From positions 75,376,136 through 75,440,135 of the forward strand of contig OY986438.1 of the NCBI GenBank assembly GCA_963920525.1: a stretch of DNA of 64,000 bases. The letters run 5' to 3'. The position numbers and the translations under genes were made by a program. The stretch's first letter is position 1, and every line of letters begins with the position of its first letter. Below are positions 43,858-54,738 of the stretch, piece by piece. The stretch comes from Dichetophora obliterata. Its lineage: Eukaryota; Arthropoda; Insecta; Diptera; Sciomyzidae. The notes under the pieces are model-generated. The model did not search any database. It was not told the DNA's origin and saw only the letters and a list, made by a program, of their open reading frames with translations.

Positions 43858-46032
43858 TTATTTTTCTCTACAAACTTTACGTAATTCGTAGACATCAGAA
43901 TTGGAGTATTTTTTAACATAAAGCGTTGTTGAACTCACTGGAATGAATGCATGGAATGATTGTGTACCAACTATTGTGATTGCTTGGGTATATCTTGTGT
44001 TTAGTTTTTTTTTCATTTCGATATATTCGTCTTCTGTTGAATATTCAAAACTCATTGAAGTTGAAAACGATTTCGATGCCCAAGTGTACAAGTCAGCTGA
44101 TGTCTGAATGGTTTCCTTATTGGCTAGGCTAAATCGATGAGCTGCCCTCTTCAATGTGCCCCCTATTCCGTCACAAGTACTTTTTCCGTGACTTGTTGCG
44201 TGAAAGTGCCACTCTGCATCTATTTGCAAATCAGCTTTAAAATTACATAAATTTATAAAATTGTATTTATTTTTATATTGGGCTCCAGCTCCATCTGATA
44301 CGAAAAATATTTTCTTAATCGTCATTCTCTGGCCTTCTTTTAGAAATTTAATCATTTTATTGATGAAAAGATGCACCGCTATACTATCATGATTACTGCA
44401 ATTAGAAATTATAACAAAGCTTTTGTGGTGTAAAATGTCGTCAGATTTGTAGTAGATAACAAATGGATGAATTGTACATTGAGTATTATTCCAGTGATAT
44501 CCTTGAATAGCATCTTGAACGAAGAATGAATAATTCTCGGCGAAATCTAACTGGACTAAGAATTCGCCTAACTGTAGCGATTGCTTTTTTTCCTTTAAAA
44601 ATTGAGACTGTTGAAAAGATATAAAATTATGTGGTATCAATATTTTCAAATGGCTTATAAATTGTTCCGTGAATGTTTCAGGATCTACGATCAAAGTGTC
44701 CAAATTACATCTATCAGTAGTACTCCATTTTTTATATTTTATTTCAACTAGTCCAGTTTGTTTGAAATTTTCTAACATTCGTTTTTGCAAATTGACTAAA
44801 TTGGAGCAGCAAGTGTCACACATTGATACACTGCACTTTATTTCTTCATTTGAGTCGCATAACACACAATTGATCAAATCCTTATACGTAACTAAAGTCT
44901 TTCCATTAACATTAACTTCCTTTAACTGGCTTTGTTCAAACATTAGTTTCATATTCTGATGTAGAGTACATACACATACATTTTGTTGATTTCCAACTCC
45001 TAATAGGATACATTGTTTTGGACGTAGTTCTGAAAATTTATCGAACCCAATTTTTTGGCCTGGGAATCTTTTTCGAAACTCTAAATATGATTCTCTAAGT
45101 GTAGATAACAAGAGTCTCTTTTGAATTTGTTGTCGGGCATTTTTTCCCACAATCGTAATATAATTTTGAGATCCAGGCATTATTCGACTAATATCATCAT
45201 CTAAATAGAATGATATTATTTTTTCTTTTATCTCGTCTGACAGAGAATGCCTTCTGAAGTTTGGTTCAGTAATTGAAGAGAATGTACGCAAATTATGTTG
45301 AAATTTCTTATTTTCAATGAGTGCATAAGTGGTTATGTCTGATCCAAAAATGTTCCGAATTTCTTTATGACTCATTTCAAGCGGCAATATTGACAATATT
45401 TTTTTTTTATCCAAATCATCGCCTCTATTGTATTGAAATTTAAGATTTTCGATAATATCATCATAGTATTTGGCTTTTCTCTGGATTACACTATTAGCCT
45501 CTTGGTCCTCTGATATATTCTCATTTAGTATTTTTGGGATAGAATTTGCAATTTCCGTGGATTTTCTTTTGTTGTAAGTATTGCTTTTGCAATGCTTCTT
45601 TCTAATAGGCGATACATCTTCTAACAAAGGAATTATTTTTGTGTTAATGTTGGAAATAAGTTCATTTCTTTGAACATTGGCTAAACAAGGAGTTACATCT
45701 CTTGAACTACTTGGCCCAGGCTGAGGCTCGTCAGATTCTGTATCTGACGTCAATTTGTCTTCATTCATTGGGTCATTTGTATTTTCATTCACTGGAACAT
45801 TTATATTTTCCTGAATGGCTTGTTCTTCAATATTACTTTTCGATAGCCTAATTCTGCAACTGGTACATATTTTTTTGTAGGCTGTATACTTCTCAGTGAG
45901 ATAAAGTTCATTCAGCTTATCCTGATTACCTTTAGTCAAAGTAACTAATTTATTTGAACACTTCGTGCTCCGGAAAGGTTTGCAACACCGATGACGCTGA
46001 ATATTAGTCAAATCCATTATTAAATCACACAC
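43858..46032 (-). CDS. Putative transposase of the 4.4 kb DNA transposon (724 aa)
   Basis: The intact ORF starts at the ATG at 46032. Early cysteines (HRCCKPFRSTKC, ICTSCRIRL) suggest an N-terminal zinc-binding region. A lysine- and glutamate-rich linker follows, then CVCTLHQNM, a cysteine cluster (CVLCDSNEEIKCSVSMCDTCCSNL), a conserved core with QLDFAENYSFFVQD, FFVSDGAGAQYKNKYNFINL and FHATSHGKSTCDGIGGTLKRAA. I recall the SDGA.AQ.KN and ATSHGK..CDGIGG motifs from uncharacterised insect and cnidarian proteins; the acidic residues there are plausible DDE/D catalytic positions. Its location between long TIRs supports a transposase role. The superfamily assignment (Sola-like or other) is a guess. 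Confidence 0.7.
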   Translation of the reverse strand: MCDLIMDLTNIQRHRCCKPFRSTKCSNKLVTLTKGNQDKLNELYLTEKYTAYKKICTSCRIRLSKSNIEEQAIQENINVPVNENTNDPMNEDKLTSDTESDEPQPGPSSSRDVTPCLANVQRNELISNINTKIIPLLEDVSPIRKKHCKSNTYNKRKSTEIANSIPKILNENISEDQEANSVIQRKAKYYDDIIENLKFQYNRGDDLDKKKILSILPLEMSHKEIRNIFGSDITTYALIENKKFQHNLRTFSSITEPNFRRHSLSDEIKEKIISFYLDDDISRIMPGSQNYITIVGKNARQQIQKRLLLSTLRESYLEFRKRFPGQKIGFDKFSELRPKQCILLGVGNQQNVCVCTLHQNMKLMFEQSQLKEVNVNGKTLVTYKDLINCVLCDSNEEIKCSVSMCDTCCSNLVNLQKRMLENFKQTGLVEIKYKKWSTTDRCNLDTLIVDPETFTEQFISHLKILIPHNFISFQQSQFLKEKKQSLQLGEFLVQLDFAENYSFFVQDAIQGYHWNNTQCTIHPFVIYYKSDDILHHKSFVIISNCSNHDSIAVHLFINKMIKFLKEGQRMTIKKIFFVSDGAGAQYKNKYNFINLCNFKADLQIDAEWHFHATSHGKSTCDGIGGTLKRAAHRFSLANKETIQTSADLYTWASKSFSTSMSFEYSTEDEYIEMKKKLNTRYTQAITIVGTQSFHAFIPVSSTTLYVKKYSNSDVYELRKVCREK

Positions 46033-46941
46033 TATAATTCAAAAAAAAATTCCCTTGTTTATGGTATTTTTTTAAAAAATATAATATATATATAACCTCG
46101 TAATCGGGTTAAAACACAAACTTTTATTTGAATTTTATTATAAGGTGTTAAACAAAAATACTACAGTGTTAACTACTTTGGAGCAGATAAGTCGAAAAAA
46201 TATAATTAAAATAAAAGACGTAAAATTCTGGTTTTACGGAATCTTTTAATTTTCTCAAATTCACAAAATACTATTTCGTGTAAAATTAGTACGCTTTTTA
46301 TGCAAAATATGAGTGCATTTGCAACAAAATTCTCTAAATTTTAATATTTGCACAAAAAATTAATTTGTTTACTTTTTTACTCAAATGACCCACTGTGCAC
46401 GTAAATCTAAACAACAACAAGAGAGATCTTCCAGTGTAAGGCAACCAATTTAACATACACTGTTGTTATTGTAATGCGCATGCAAAACAAAACGAATATC
46501 GCACAAAAGGGGAGCCACAAACTAATTACATGAGTTTATGTGTATGACCGCGGGTATATTTAATTATATTTTTACACTTGTTACGCTATCACTGCACTTC
46601 CACTTTAAATTACAAGTAACATACCTGATTGTATTTTTGGCTAGTTTGTGTGGGGGTTTGATATGGCCGACTCTTTGGGTATTATTTATTTTTTAAGTTA
46701 TTTATTGATCAATTGCACAGGGTGTTAACTTCGTATTGGGGCTTATTCCTCTTTTTTCCCTTTTCTTAAAGCTAATAAAAATTAGTACTAAAAAGTAAAG
46801 ACACCAGTGGTGTCAACCTGTGAGTAAGAGGATAGGGTTGCCAACGTAAAAAATTTTTTTGTGTTGTTTTAAAAAATTTAAAAATAAAAGTTTCAAACAC
46901 AGATCATTATAAATTTCCTGATATAATTTCCTCTCATAATT

Positions 46942-47458
46942 TCTCTAGTTATTGGCCAAAACCCGTTAATTTTTTCAATTTTGGCTGGTAGTGCAAATTT
47001 TTAAAATTAAATATCTCGGGAATAAAAAATAATGCCTACTGGAAAATTTTATATGTTTTAGTGTAAGGATAGACCTCTCTTTTGGCAAAAAATGAATTAA
47101 ATATTGCGTGATCTTCGACCCTAGCGCCATCTTTGAAAAATTTATCTCAGTATATTTTTTACAGTGTACCAAATTTTTTTCCAGTGTAATTTTTCCAGAA
47201 AGTATTTTTACTTACCTTTCATAGAAAAAAAAAATTACTAAAATCGGTTGGCCCACTCTCCTGCAATCATCTTTTAAATATATCTCGGATTTCATTTTTA
47301 TAAAATTTTTCGACCCGCCCTATTCTCGAGATATGAGTTTTAGAATTTTTGAAGAGAAGTTGTATTTTTTATTTTATGTTTACTACTTATATACCAAATT
47401 TTACCTCAATCGGAGTTGGTCATGGATTTTGATGTTCGATTATATCACGATTTTCATC
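46942..47458. repeat. Right terminal inverted repeat of the DNA transposon
   Basis: About 517 bp, complementary to 43014-43544. The region between the ORF start and this repeat (46033-46941) is AT-rich and probably holds the transposase promoter; I saw no further gene there. Confidence 0.85.
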
Positions 47459-47462
47459 TATA

Positions 47463-48290
47463 TATTTTGGTTCCTATCAAATAAATTTTGTTGATCACTT
47501 TAAGTGTCTGGGTATATTTATTGATAACAAACTTTTATTTAAAAATCATATTAGTCATGTCTCCGTAAAAGTGAAATGCGTTACGTACGTTGTACAGTTC
47601 AAATTGCTTCTTACCAATCAATACTCGAATTCGCGTTTCACGCGCCCTACTTATGCCACACATTGCATACGATCTAGAAGTCTACTCAGGAACTGTTTTA
47701 TCCAATGTCAAAAAGATTAAACTAATATTCAATAGAATTGTTAGATAAATTTTTAATTTACGTATATTCGATAACGTATCTCAGTTTTCAATTAAATTTC
47801 TAAATTGCTCATTTATGGACTACATTAACATAAGACTTTATTCCATATTTTACAAAATAATCTCATCTCGTAATCCACCTTATCTATATAATATATTTAA
47901 GTTTTCTCGTTAAACGCGATGCACTCAAATAATCATCTCCAAGAGCTCTAGTTCGGTTTTTGAACGTTCGTTCCAGATACGAGTGTCTCGAATTTGGAAT
48001 CCACTTCCAGTAGTTTTAAAAAAATTGTCATCTTCAAGCGCTACTGCCCAAAAAAAATACCTTGAGCTTTTAATGAGCTCAAGTTGATTAAACTTTAAAA
48101 TTGTTGCGTCTTATTATTGCAATGATACCAGGTTTTTTAATCTCGATTTTATTTTAAATAAAGTTACTATAAGGAATGCAACTAATGTATTTATAATTTT
48201 TTTTTTAATAACATAGCACTTAATTAAACTTTGTAATCATATATGGCCTTAAAGGCTCGATTATAAAACTTTGAATTAATAAAAAAAAAA
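47463..48290 (+). pseudogene. CR1/jockey-like RT C-terminus and 3' end
   Basis: The LINE resumes with HFKCLGIFIDNKLLFKNHI, a typical post-palm RT segment, followed by broken frames and a C-terminal SRIWNPLPVV motif near 47985-48020. An A-rich 3' end lies near 48275-48290. It has numerous stops and frame changes. Confidence 0.78.
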
Positions 48291-49255
48291 ATAAAATTAT
48301 GATTTTTAATAATAGAAACTGTTTATTGCATTATGTGTCAAAATGTCATATGAAAGAAAGGGGAAAATGGATATTATCACAAAAAATTTACAACAGAAAT
48401 AACTTTTGGCCTATTTTGTTAGCACAAATTAAATATATTGGAGGTTTTTTGGAAACGATATAAAACATTAAACAGGTGAGGTAAACGTAAATCTTTTCTC
48501 ATTTCTCTAAAATTCTCTTAATTGAACTTTCAGACAAAAAAAACTCAAATCCAATTTCGGAGATGTTTGCTTGCTAAGTCAAAACTTGAAATTTCAATCG
48601 TTTTTTTCTCTTTATGAGGCTTGAGAAAATAGGTTTCGAGATATCGCCAAGAGTTTGATGTCGTTATTATGGGATTTTTTTCAACATTTAAGAAGAACAT
48701 ATTTATATTCAGAATCAATGTTAAAAAATTACTTTTTTGAATTACAAATTTTAAAAATTTTGTTACCAAATTTTTTATAACCCTGTTCTGCAGGACTTAT
48801 TAAAAAATCAAAATAGAATAAAAGCCCAGCAAGTTTATGTCATCACAAGATTTACCATTTAAAGGAGGTTATTCCAATTAAAGTATTTTTTAATATTTAT
48901 ACCATTTTTTACATTATTAAACAAAACAAATTAAAGACATGAGTGGATGAAGGTGATATGTCGCATTTTTAGATATTCGCTATTCTATGCAGAGATGAAG
49001 ATATAATGTACATACAAACAATTTTAAACCTTCATGTTTTTACTACAAAAGCGAAACTTTGAACTCAATTTTCTCGAAATTAAAATTTTGCTATATATCA
49101 CCTACATGAGTGGTCATGTCTTCAATTATTTTATTACTTTATTTTGAAGATTTAAAATGTTTAAATGGTGTTAAATATTTTTATCGCAAGCAAAGCAGCG
49201 GGTATTTGCTTGTATATAGATAAAATATATAGTAATGACATTATACGGCATATGG

Positions 49256-49345
49256 TGACACATTTAATAACACAATTAACAGCACAATTGATCAATAGAA
49301 GCTCGATCAAAGTCTTTTCTAAGGCTAAAATGGCCAATTTGTTTT
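49256..49345 (+). repeat. 3' fragment of the same SINE as 62648-62985
   Basis: ACATTTAATAACA, CACAATTGATCAATAGAAGC and AAATGGCCA occur in the same order and spacing as at 62898-62975, with substitutions. The tRNA-like head is absent, so this is a truncated or older copy. Confidence 0.7.
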
Positions 49346-49524
49346 GTTTGTTTTTGACGTAGAATTATGTCTTACAGCGCGGTTTGTATGGGGTAATTTC
49401 CACAAATTTTTTCAAGCCCATTTTAGTTGACACTTTGGGGTGTAACTACAGCCTTTAGTATTCATTGTACAAAAAAATATACGCCAAAATATTAGTTAGA
49501 GTACGAATAAAACGAATATCTAAC

Positions 49525-49625
49525 ATGTTGATTTTATATGATTTAAATACAAATTCTAAATGTTTAATAGTTCAAATCATACTTGATTTTAAATACAAAT
49601 TCTAGTTTGATATTTTAAAAAAAGA
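49525..49625. repeat. Dispersed repeat, second copy at 56214-56308
   Basis: TTGATTTTATATGATTT, ATACAAATTCTAAATGTTT and AAATCATACTTGATTTTAAA are shared with 56214-56308 in the same orientation. The unit repeats its own ATACAAATTCTA word. Origin unknown. Confidence 0.7.
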
Positions 49626-50104
49626 AAAAAAAATTTTAACGAATATCTAACGAATGGGCCTGATCAAGTCACAAAACAGCAAAATGTAAGAAGAAAAAAA
49701 TTAATATATTTGTATGAGAAATAAACAAGCTGCTTCAGTAGCTGCTTATGCTGTTGTTATTGTGGTTGTTCGTTTGATTCGCAATCGTGTCGTTTGTTTT
49801 TGTACTGCTTTTGTTGTTGTTGTTGTTATTAATATGTATGTAAAATGTACATATATAAATATTCATTAGTTGCTTTCGTTTTTGTTGTTTGTTATTGGTT
49901 TTAATTATTTTCAGCAAGATATGTAAATACAATAGAAGATACGTGTAGCTACAGACCCAGTGCGTAGCTACCTTTGAAAACTCTATTTTTGAAATATCAC
50001 AATAAATTCGAATTATTTATACTATACATTATATTTCTCCATATTAAATATACATGTTGTTAACTAAAATTTACATTTTAAATTACTTTTAAAGTATACA
50101 TATA

Positions 50105-50872
50105 CATTAAGATGCCTCAAAATGTAACCATTGCCACCGAACCAAACCATTTTGAAATAACCTTCAAAAATCATGTTTTTAGTAAAAATTTTGGCTGGTG
50201 TTGTTGTTAAAAAACAAACGGTCAGAAATAATAGGACTGAAAAAGTTATTTCAAACTGCATATAAAAATTTTTAAATTTTTTTAAAGGATAATGCTGTTT
50301 TTCGTGTATTTTTTTAAAAAAGTTTTAAAAATAGTTTTAGTTTTTTTCACTAAAATTTAAATAATGTCATTATTTATAATGCTATCCTCACTTTCAAGAT
50401 ATCGTTGGAAAGATTTTGAAAGCTTTGAGTCATGGTCAGAATTGATTAAATTGATACATATAAAAGCTAAAATATTAGTTATAAAAAACAACTACTGAAA
50501 AAATAATTAAAGTAGGTACATAATTAAAAAACAAATATAAGTAATGAAGTTATTTTATTTTGAAAGTTTTTGTATGGAAATAAAATTAAAAAATTATCAA
50601 AAATATGTATGAAAAACAGCATTATTTCTAACCCGATTGCAAAAATTCAAAATCCATTTCTGACAGTTTATTTTTTACAACTATTACACCAGCCAATATA
50701 TTTACGAAAAACATTATTTTCTGAGGTTATTTCAAAATGGTTATCTCACTGGCGGTTATCATTCATTACAGCCAAAATATTTTAGGAATCGGCATTAAAT
50801 AAATCAAGGTTCATTTTAAGTCGGTGGCATTGATAACTTTTTTTTCCATGGAGGTCGAGGCACCGTAATATA
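50105..50872. mobile_element. Old foldback/MITE-like inverted repeat
   Basis: The arms 50110-50310 and 50605-50870 are complementary with many mismatches. Matching words include GGCTGGTGTTG/ACACCAGCC, AACCATTTTGAAATAACCT/GGTTATTTCAAAATGG and ATGCTGTTTTTC/GAAAAACAGCAT. The outer ends read GATGCCTC and, on the other strand, GGTGCCTC. No coding region. Probably a non-autonomous DNA transposon in the SA intron. Confidence 0.65.
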
Positions 50873-51027
50873 CATATATTCTCTTTCTTTACTACTGGAA
50901 GCGTAAATAATTCATATTTTTCCGAAATATTTGCTTCAAGTTATTAAAAATAACTTTGAATTACGTTTAGTTTTAACCAACATAAGCAAGAACAAATTCA
51001 TAATTAAAAATATCAAACGAAAAACTA

Positions 51028-52772
51028 CACTGTGAAACATTTTCGAGGTCATTGAATTCAAACAACTTTTTGACTGCTGTTTCTTAAAGTGCTGGACGTT
51101 AATAGCAAAACTGTATCCAGGTTTTGTTAGATTGGCTTTATTGTATGAAGAATATATAGGTAAGCTTGATTTTTCAAAGAAAATTCACTTTTTCTGACGG
51201 CTTTATCTCGTAAGCCGTTTGGAATTTGGAATCTGTTCTTGTTTTCAGCAAAGCTTCAGCTAAGAAGAAAAAAGTGTAGAACAAATTGAGTACCAACCTT
51301 TTCTTACCATTTTTGGCCCATATATTTCAAACTGTTTCAAATTTTGGCAAATAATTAATTACAAAAGTGTAGACAATAAAAAACTCTTCAGAACCTGCCA
51401 ACTGCATTCGAGCACTCCTTGCACTCCTTGGCCCTGCAAATGTGACATTTCCACAAAAAAGAATATAAATATCCATGCGAGATTTTACCGACTCCACATA
51501 CACAAACACACTTTTTCGTTTTAAAATTTATTTTGTACGAAATAAATATTTTTTTTTACAAAATACAAAAACATTTCTTGCGAAAAAATTTTTAATGTGG
51601 AAAAAATTTTTGTTTTCAAAAAATTAAATAAAAATAACTGAATAAAAAATATTTTCTCTGCGAGCCTAGAGTTTGAACCCATGACTTTCCAACTACCGGT
51701 CATAAACTCTAGCTTGGCGGCACGTCGGTTATTGAAAAAAATGGCTCAATGGGTAAAAAAAACTTTATTTTTAAAACAAAGTTTTACTTTTTTTTTTTTT
51801 GCTTTGTTAAAAAACACTTAAACCGTAATAAGTTAAATACTTTAAGATCACAATAGAGTCACAGTTTTAATTTCGTATCGTAAGTGTGACAACATATTAA
51901 GTAAAAACAGCAAATTATGAGAAATGCTAGGACGCTGTAAAAGATGTTATAGGGAAATAAATTTTAAAATTAAAGCTTGTGTATGTGTAGTCGTAAAAAT
52001 CTCAACCATGAATGCTATTATTTTTTTTTTATGAAAATATGTCACAATTGCATGGCCAAAACGGTACCAAGGAGTGCTTGAATGCAGTTGGAAGGCTCTA
52101 AAGAGTTCGACTGACTTCCTAAATGGATTTATGCAATGCATCAGTGTGTTTTATTGTTAATGGGTCCGAAGCTTATTAACCAAAACTGTGCAACTAAACT
52201 ATTTTTAAGAATATCAATAGAGTTGCGCAGTTTTCGTAACTAAACTTAGTACCAATTCAAAATAAAACACACTGATGCATTGCAGTAATGCATTAAAGAA
52301 CTCAGCCTTCTTTATTTTTTATTGTCAACAATTTTGTTGTTAATTATTTGCGAAAATTCGGAACAGTTTTAAAGATATAATAAAAAATAGGAAAAAAGGT
52401 GGACGCTTCTCATCATTTTGCTATTTTGGGGCTTAGATGCAGTTTTTCAGATCAATTTAATTGGTCCTGTGGGCTTTAAAATTACAATGAATTGAATAAA
52501 TAAATAAAAAATAAAAAAAATAAATTTCTCCTGGTCTATAGCTAAAACTTTGCTAAAAAAATAGAAAATTGCAATGGCGTACGAGATAAAGCCATCAGAA
52601 AAAAATGCATTTTCTTTGAAAAATCAAGTTTGAGCCAATATACTCGATCTCAATAAAACCCGATCGGTAGCCAATCTAGCAAAACCCAGACACAGTTTTC
52701 TATTAACGCTCAACAGTTTAAGGAACAGCAGTCAAAAAGTGGTTTAAATTTTGCGTGTGGAACTGTGTTATT
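51028..52772. mobile_element. Old foldback/MITE-like inverted repeat, larger
   Basis: The diverged arms 51028-51430 and 52065-52772 pair over blocks such as TTTTTGACTGCTGTT/AACAGCAGTCAAAAA, GATTTTTCAAAGAAAAT/ATTTTCTTTGAAAAATC and GGCTTTATCTCGTA/TACGAGATAAAGCC. The outer ends read CACTGTGAAAC and CACAGTTCCAC. A smaller element (52132-52284) is inserted in the right arm. The ORF at 51521-51703 is not convincing. Confidence 0.65.
52132..52284. mobile_element. 153 bp element with perfect 24 bp terminal inverted repeats
   Basis: The ends 52132-52155 and 52261-52284 are perfect reverse complements beginning TGCAATGCATCAGTGTG. The interior is AT-rich. It lies within the right arm of the larger foldback, so it inserted later or is an internal palindrome of it. 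No target duplication was recognised. Confidence 0.65.
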
Positions 52773-53099
52773 ATACGAAACCAATTTGTTTTTTAGTAAT
52801 TTTTATTTAGAAGATGAAACTACAATTTTCTTTAAAATAGTTTTAAAAAATATAAATGAAAAAAACCAGAATTTTTGTCTATTACTGTGTAAAAAGGAAT
52901 TCTACGTCTATACTTACGATACTATCTAAGCTATGTCTTTTTTTGTTGTATAAGAAATGTGTAATAGTTTAACGTCTTTTTTTAGTTTAGGCATTGTGAA
53001 GGTTGCAATTACAGCAGCAGTATGGCAACCTTTATTTGGGTCGCTGGGGACACACACAATTACGAGAATATAAAAGATTTAAAAACATTGTATGGTTAC

Positions 53100-54000
53100 T
53101 TTAAACATGTATAAACATTAAGCCGTATCGGTCTATATGAAAAAAGGTTAATGTTTCCGCCACATATGACTGCTATGTCGAAAAAATTAGGAAAGTGCAA
53201 ACATTTTTTTTGTGGGCGTGGCAAAAACAGCGGAATCGATTTTTTATCTATAACTTGGTTGCTTTTATTCCGATTATTAATTTTTATATATCGTTTAAAA
53301 GGTCATATTTTTTATTTAAAAAGAGCTATATTTTTTATTTAAAGTCTATGAACCGCATGGGCATCTTCACTTAATCATTTCAACGTCTTCCCCTTATCAT
53401 AAACAACATAATTTTCAAGAAAACCCCTAATCAGAAATTTGATGCAGATCAACGCTCTTGATATTTTATTCAACTTTTGTGAAAAAATATTCATTTTTAT
53501 TCATAAACAAAAAAGTGATAATGGTTTTAAGTTTCAGCACATATGTATGAACTAACACACAAGATCTCAACTTCTACAGCATGAATTAATTTAAGAAAAT
53601 CAAATAATGTGTACTGAAACTTAAAACCAATATAACTTTTTTTGTTTATGATTGTTAATATTTTTCACAAAAGTTAAATAAGAGCTTTAATTCTGCATCA
53701 CGAAAATTTGTGATTGGGTTTTTAGAAAATTATGTTGAGTACTGGGGGAAGTTGACCTTGCAGTTCAGACTATTAATTATTAATATAGCCCTTGCCATGA
53801 CCTTTTCAACGATATACAAAACTTAATAATTGCACTGCGAGCAACCGAGTTATAGACAAAAAATTTATTCCGCAGTTTTTGTCACGCCCACAAAAAGTTG
53901 CACTTCTGTAATTTTTTCAACATAACAGTATTACAATATGAGGCTGGAACATTTACATTTTTTATGGTACGGCTTAATAAACATAGCTTGAAAATTTCAA
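53100..54000. mobile_element. Old foldback/MITE-like inverted repeat
   Basis: The arms run roughly 53120-53540 and 53600-53990. Paired words include ATTAAGCCGTA/TACGGCTTAAT, TTTGTGGGCGTGGCAAAAAC/GTTTTTGTCACGCCCACAAA and TCTATAACTTGGTTGC/GCAACCGAGTTATAGA. The two halves meet near 53560, so there is almost no spacer. No ORF of note; probably a non-autonomous element. Confidence 0.7.
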
Positions 54001-54105
54001 AACAATCGCTGCAATAGTTTTCTTTTAAAAATTGCCTTACCCGAAAATACCAGAAATTTTTGGACGGTTACACTAGTGGTAACCCTTAAATAAGAATACA
54101 TTTAC

Positions 54106-54265
54106 CTTCTTGCTTCAGCGAAAAAACAGAATACTGTACAAAATTGCTTAAAACCAATTGTTCAATCAAGGTAGATTTATATTCCAAACAACGAATATTT
54201 GGATTTTCGTTTCGAACAAGTTGATCGGAAAATATTATAAGCAGGTCACATAACGACTGATAAGC
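54106..54265 (-). CDS. SA: Stromalin (cohesin SA/STAG) exon E, 3'-most in window
   Basis: This 160 bp exon follows a CAG acceptor (RC 54266-54268) and ends at the donor G|GTAAAT (RC 54100-54105). It encodes SLCDLLIIFSDQLVRNENP and FVQYSVFSLKQEG, a helical-repeat segment of SA/STAG, the HEAT-rich cohesin subunit that binds the Rad21 kleisin. The exon ends in phase 1 and the next exon is not recognisable in the 54 kb at lower coordinates, so a very long TE-filled intron is inferred. Confidence 0.9.
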
Positions 54266-54323
54266 CTGCGAATAAAGCAATATTTATGTTTGTTGCAAGC
54301 TTAAAATATATGCATAATCATAC

Positions 54324-54682
54324 TGCCTCTTGAATTTGATCAGTTGGCCCGTCTTTTGTTATCTTAAAACATGCTGACATATATTTCTGGAGGTTTGAAC
54401 GCAATTCAGTTACAGCATTTGCTACGTTTGATGATTCACATTGATTTTCAATATGGTATAATCCCCAAGTGATGCTAAAATAACAAGCTTCGATACAGTA
54501 AATAAGTGCTTCATTAGGTAGACCTCTATTCGGGTTTTCCTTTGATTGAATGTCATCAATGTCTTGATAAAGGGATTCAAAAAGATTCCATGGATTCAGA
54601 TTATGACAAGAGTAGAGAATAGAAACTACTTTCAGTGAAATTGTTATGTTATATATTTCATCCTCATTTGGCATTTCTTCTC
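54324..54682 (-). CDS. SA: Stromalin (cohesin SA/STAG) exon D
   Basis: This 359 bp exon runs from the acceptor TTTAAG|GA (RC 54683-54685) to the donor GCA|GTATGA (RC 54318-54323). It encodes part of the helical repeat domain (EDEIYNITISLKVVSILYSC, LIYCIEACYFSITWGLYHIE, LQKYMSACFKI). The phase-1 junction with exon C keeps the frame. The 56 bp intron between them (54683-54738) has no other content. Confidence 0.92.
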
Positions 54683-54738
54683 CTTAAATAACAATTTCAT
54701 AAAATTAACATTAATTAAGGATGTAATGGGATGCTTAC

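Larger units (their letters stand above)
43014..47458 (-). mobile_element. DNA transposon with ~0.5 kb TIRs and TATA target duplication
   Basis: A 4,445 bp element has long terminal inverted repeats (43014-43544 and 46942-47458) starting GATGAAAATCGTGAT. TATA occurs at 43010-43013 and 47459-47462. Taking TATA as a 4 bp duplication, the interrupted LINE reads on in frame, which supports 4 bp rather than 2 bp. A single intact ORF (43858-46032, minus strand) occupies the middle. The superfamily is not certain; a 4 bp duplication would fit a Sola-like element. Confidence 0.85.
39920..48290 (+). mobile_element. CR1/jockey-like LINE relic with three nested insertions
   Basis: Endonuclease remnants (ISETWL near 39955; FMGDFNSNL near 40185) are followed by the RT (41150-41830) and, after the insertions, the RT C-terminal region (47463-48060) and an A-rich tail near 48275. 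A hairpin MITE (40511-40637), an RTE LINE (41965-42985) and a DNA transposon (43014-47458) interrupt it. Removing the last two with their target duplications makes the coding text continuous across 41964 and 47463. Confidence 0.82.
48291..50104. other. Gene-free, AT-rich (probable SA intron)
   Basis: No gene was seen. Short items: a SINE 3' fragment (49256-49345), a dispersed repeat (49525-49625) and a (TTG)n/(TTA)n-rich stretch at 49745-49890. Small ORFs here have biased composition only. Confidence 0.5.

Noticed and set aside
43014..47458. Assignment of the DNA transposon to Sola as established
   Set aside because: Only the 4 bp duplication and long ORF point there; I could not verify the family's catalytic motifs, so it is kept as a hypothesis.
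53151..53342. 63-aa ORF at 53151
   Set aside because: It lies in the arm of a foldback repeat and has no homology that I recognise.
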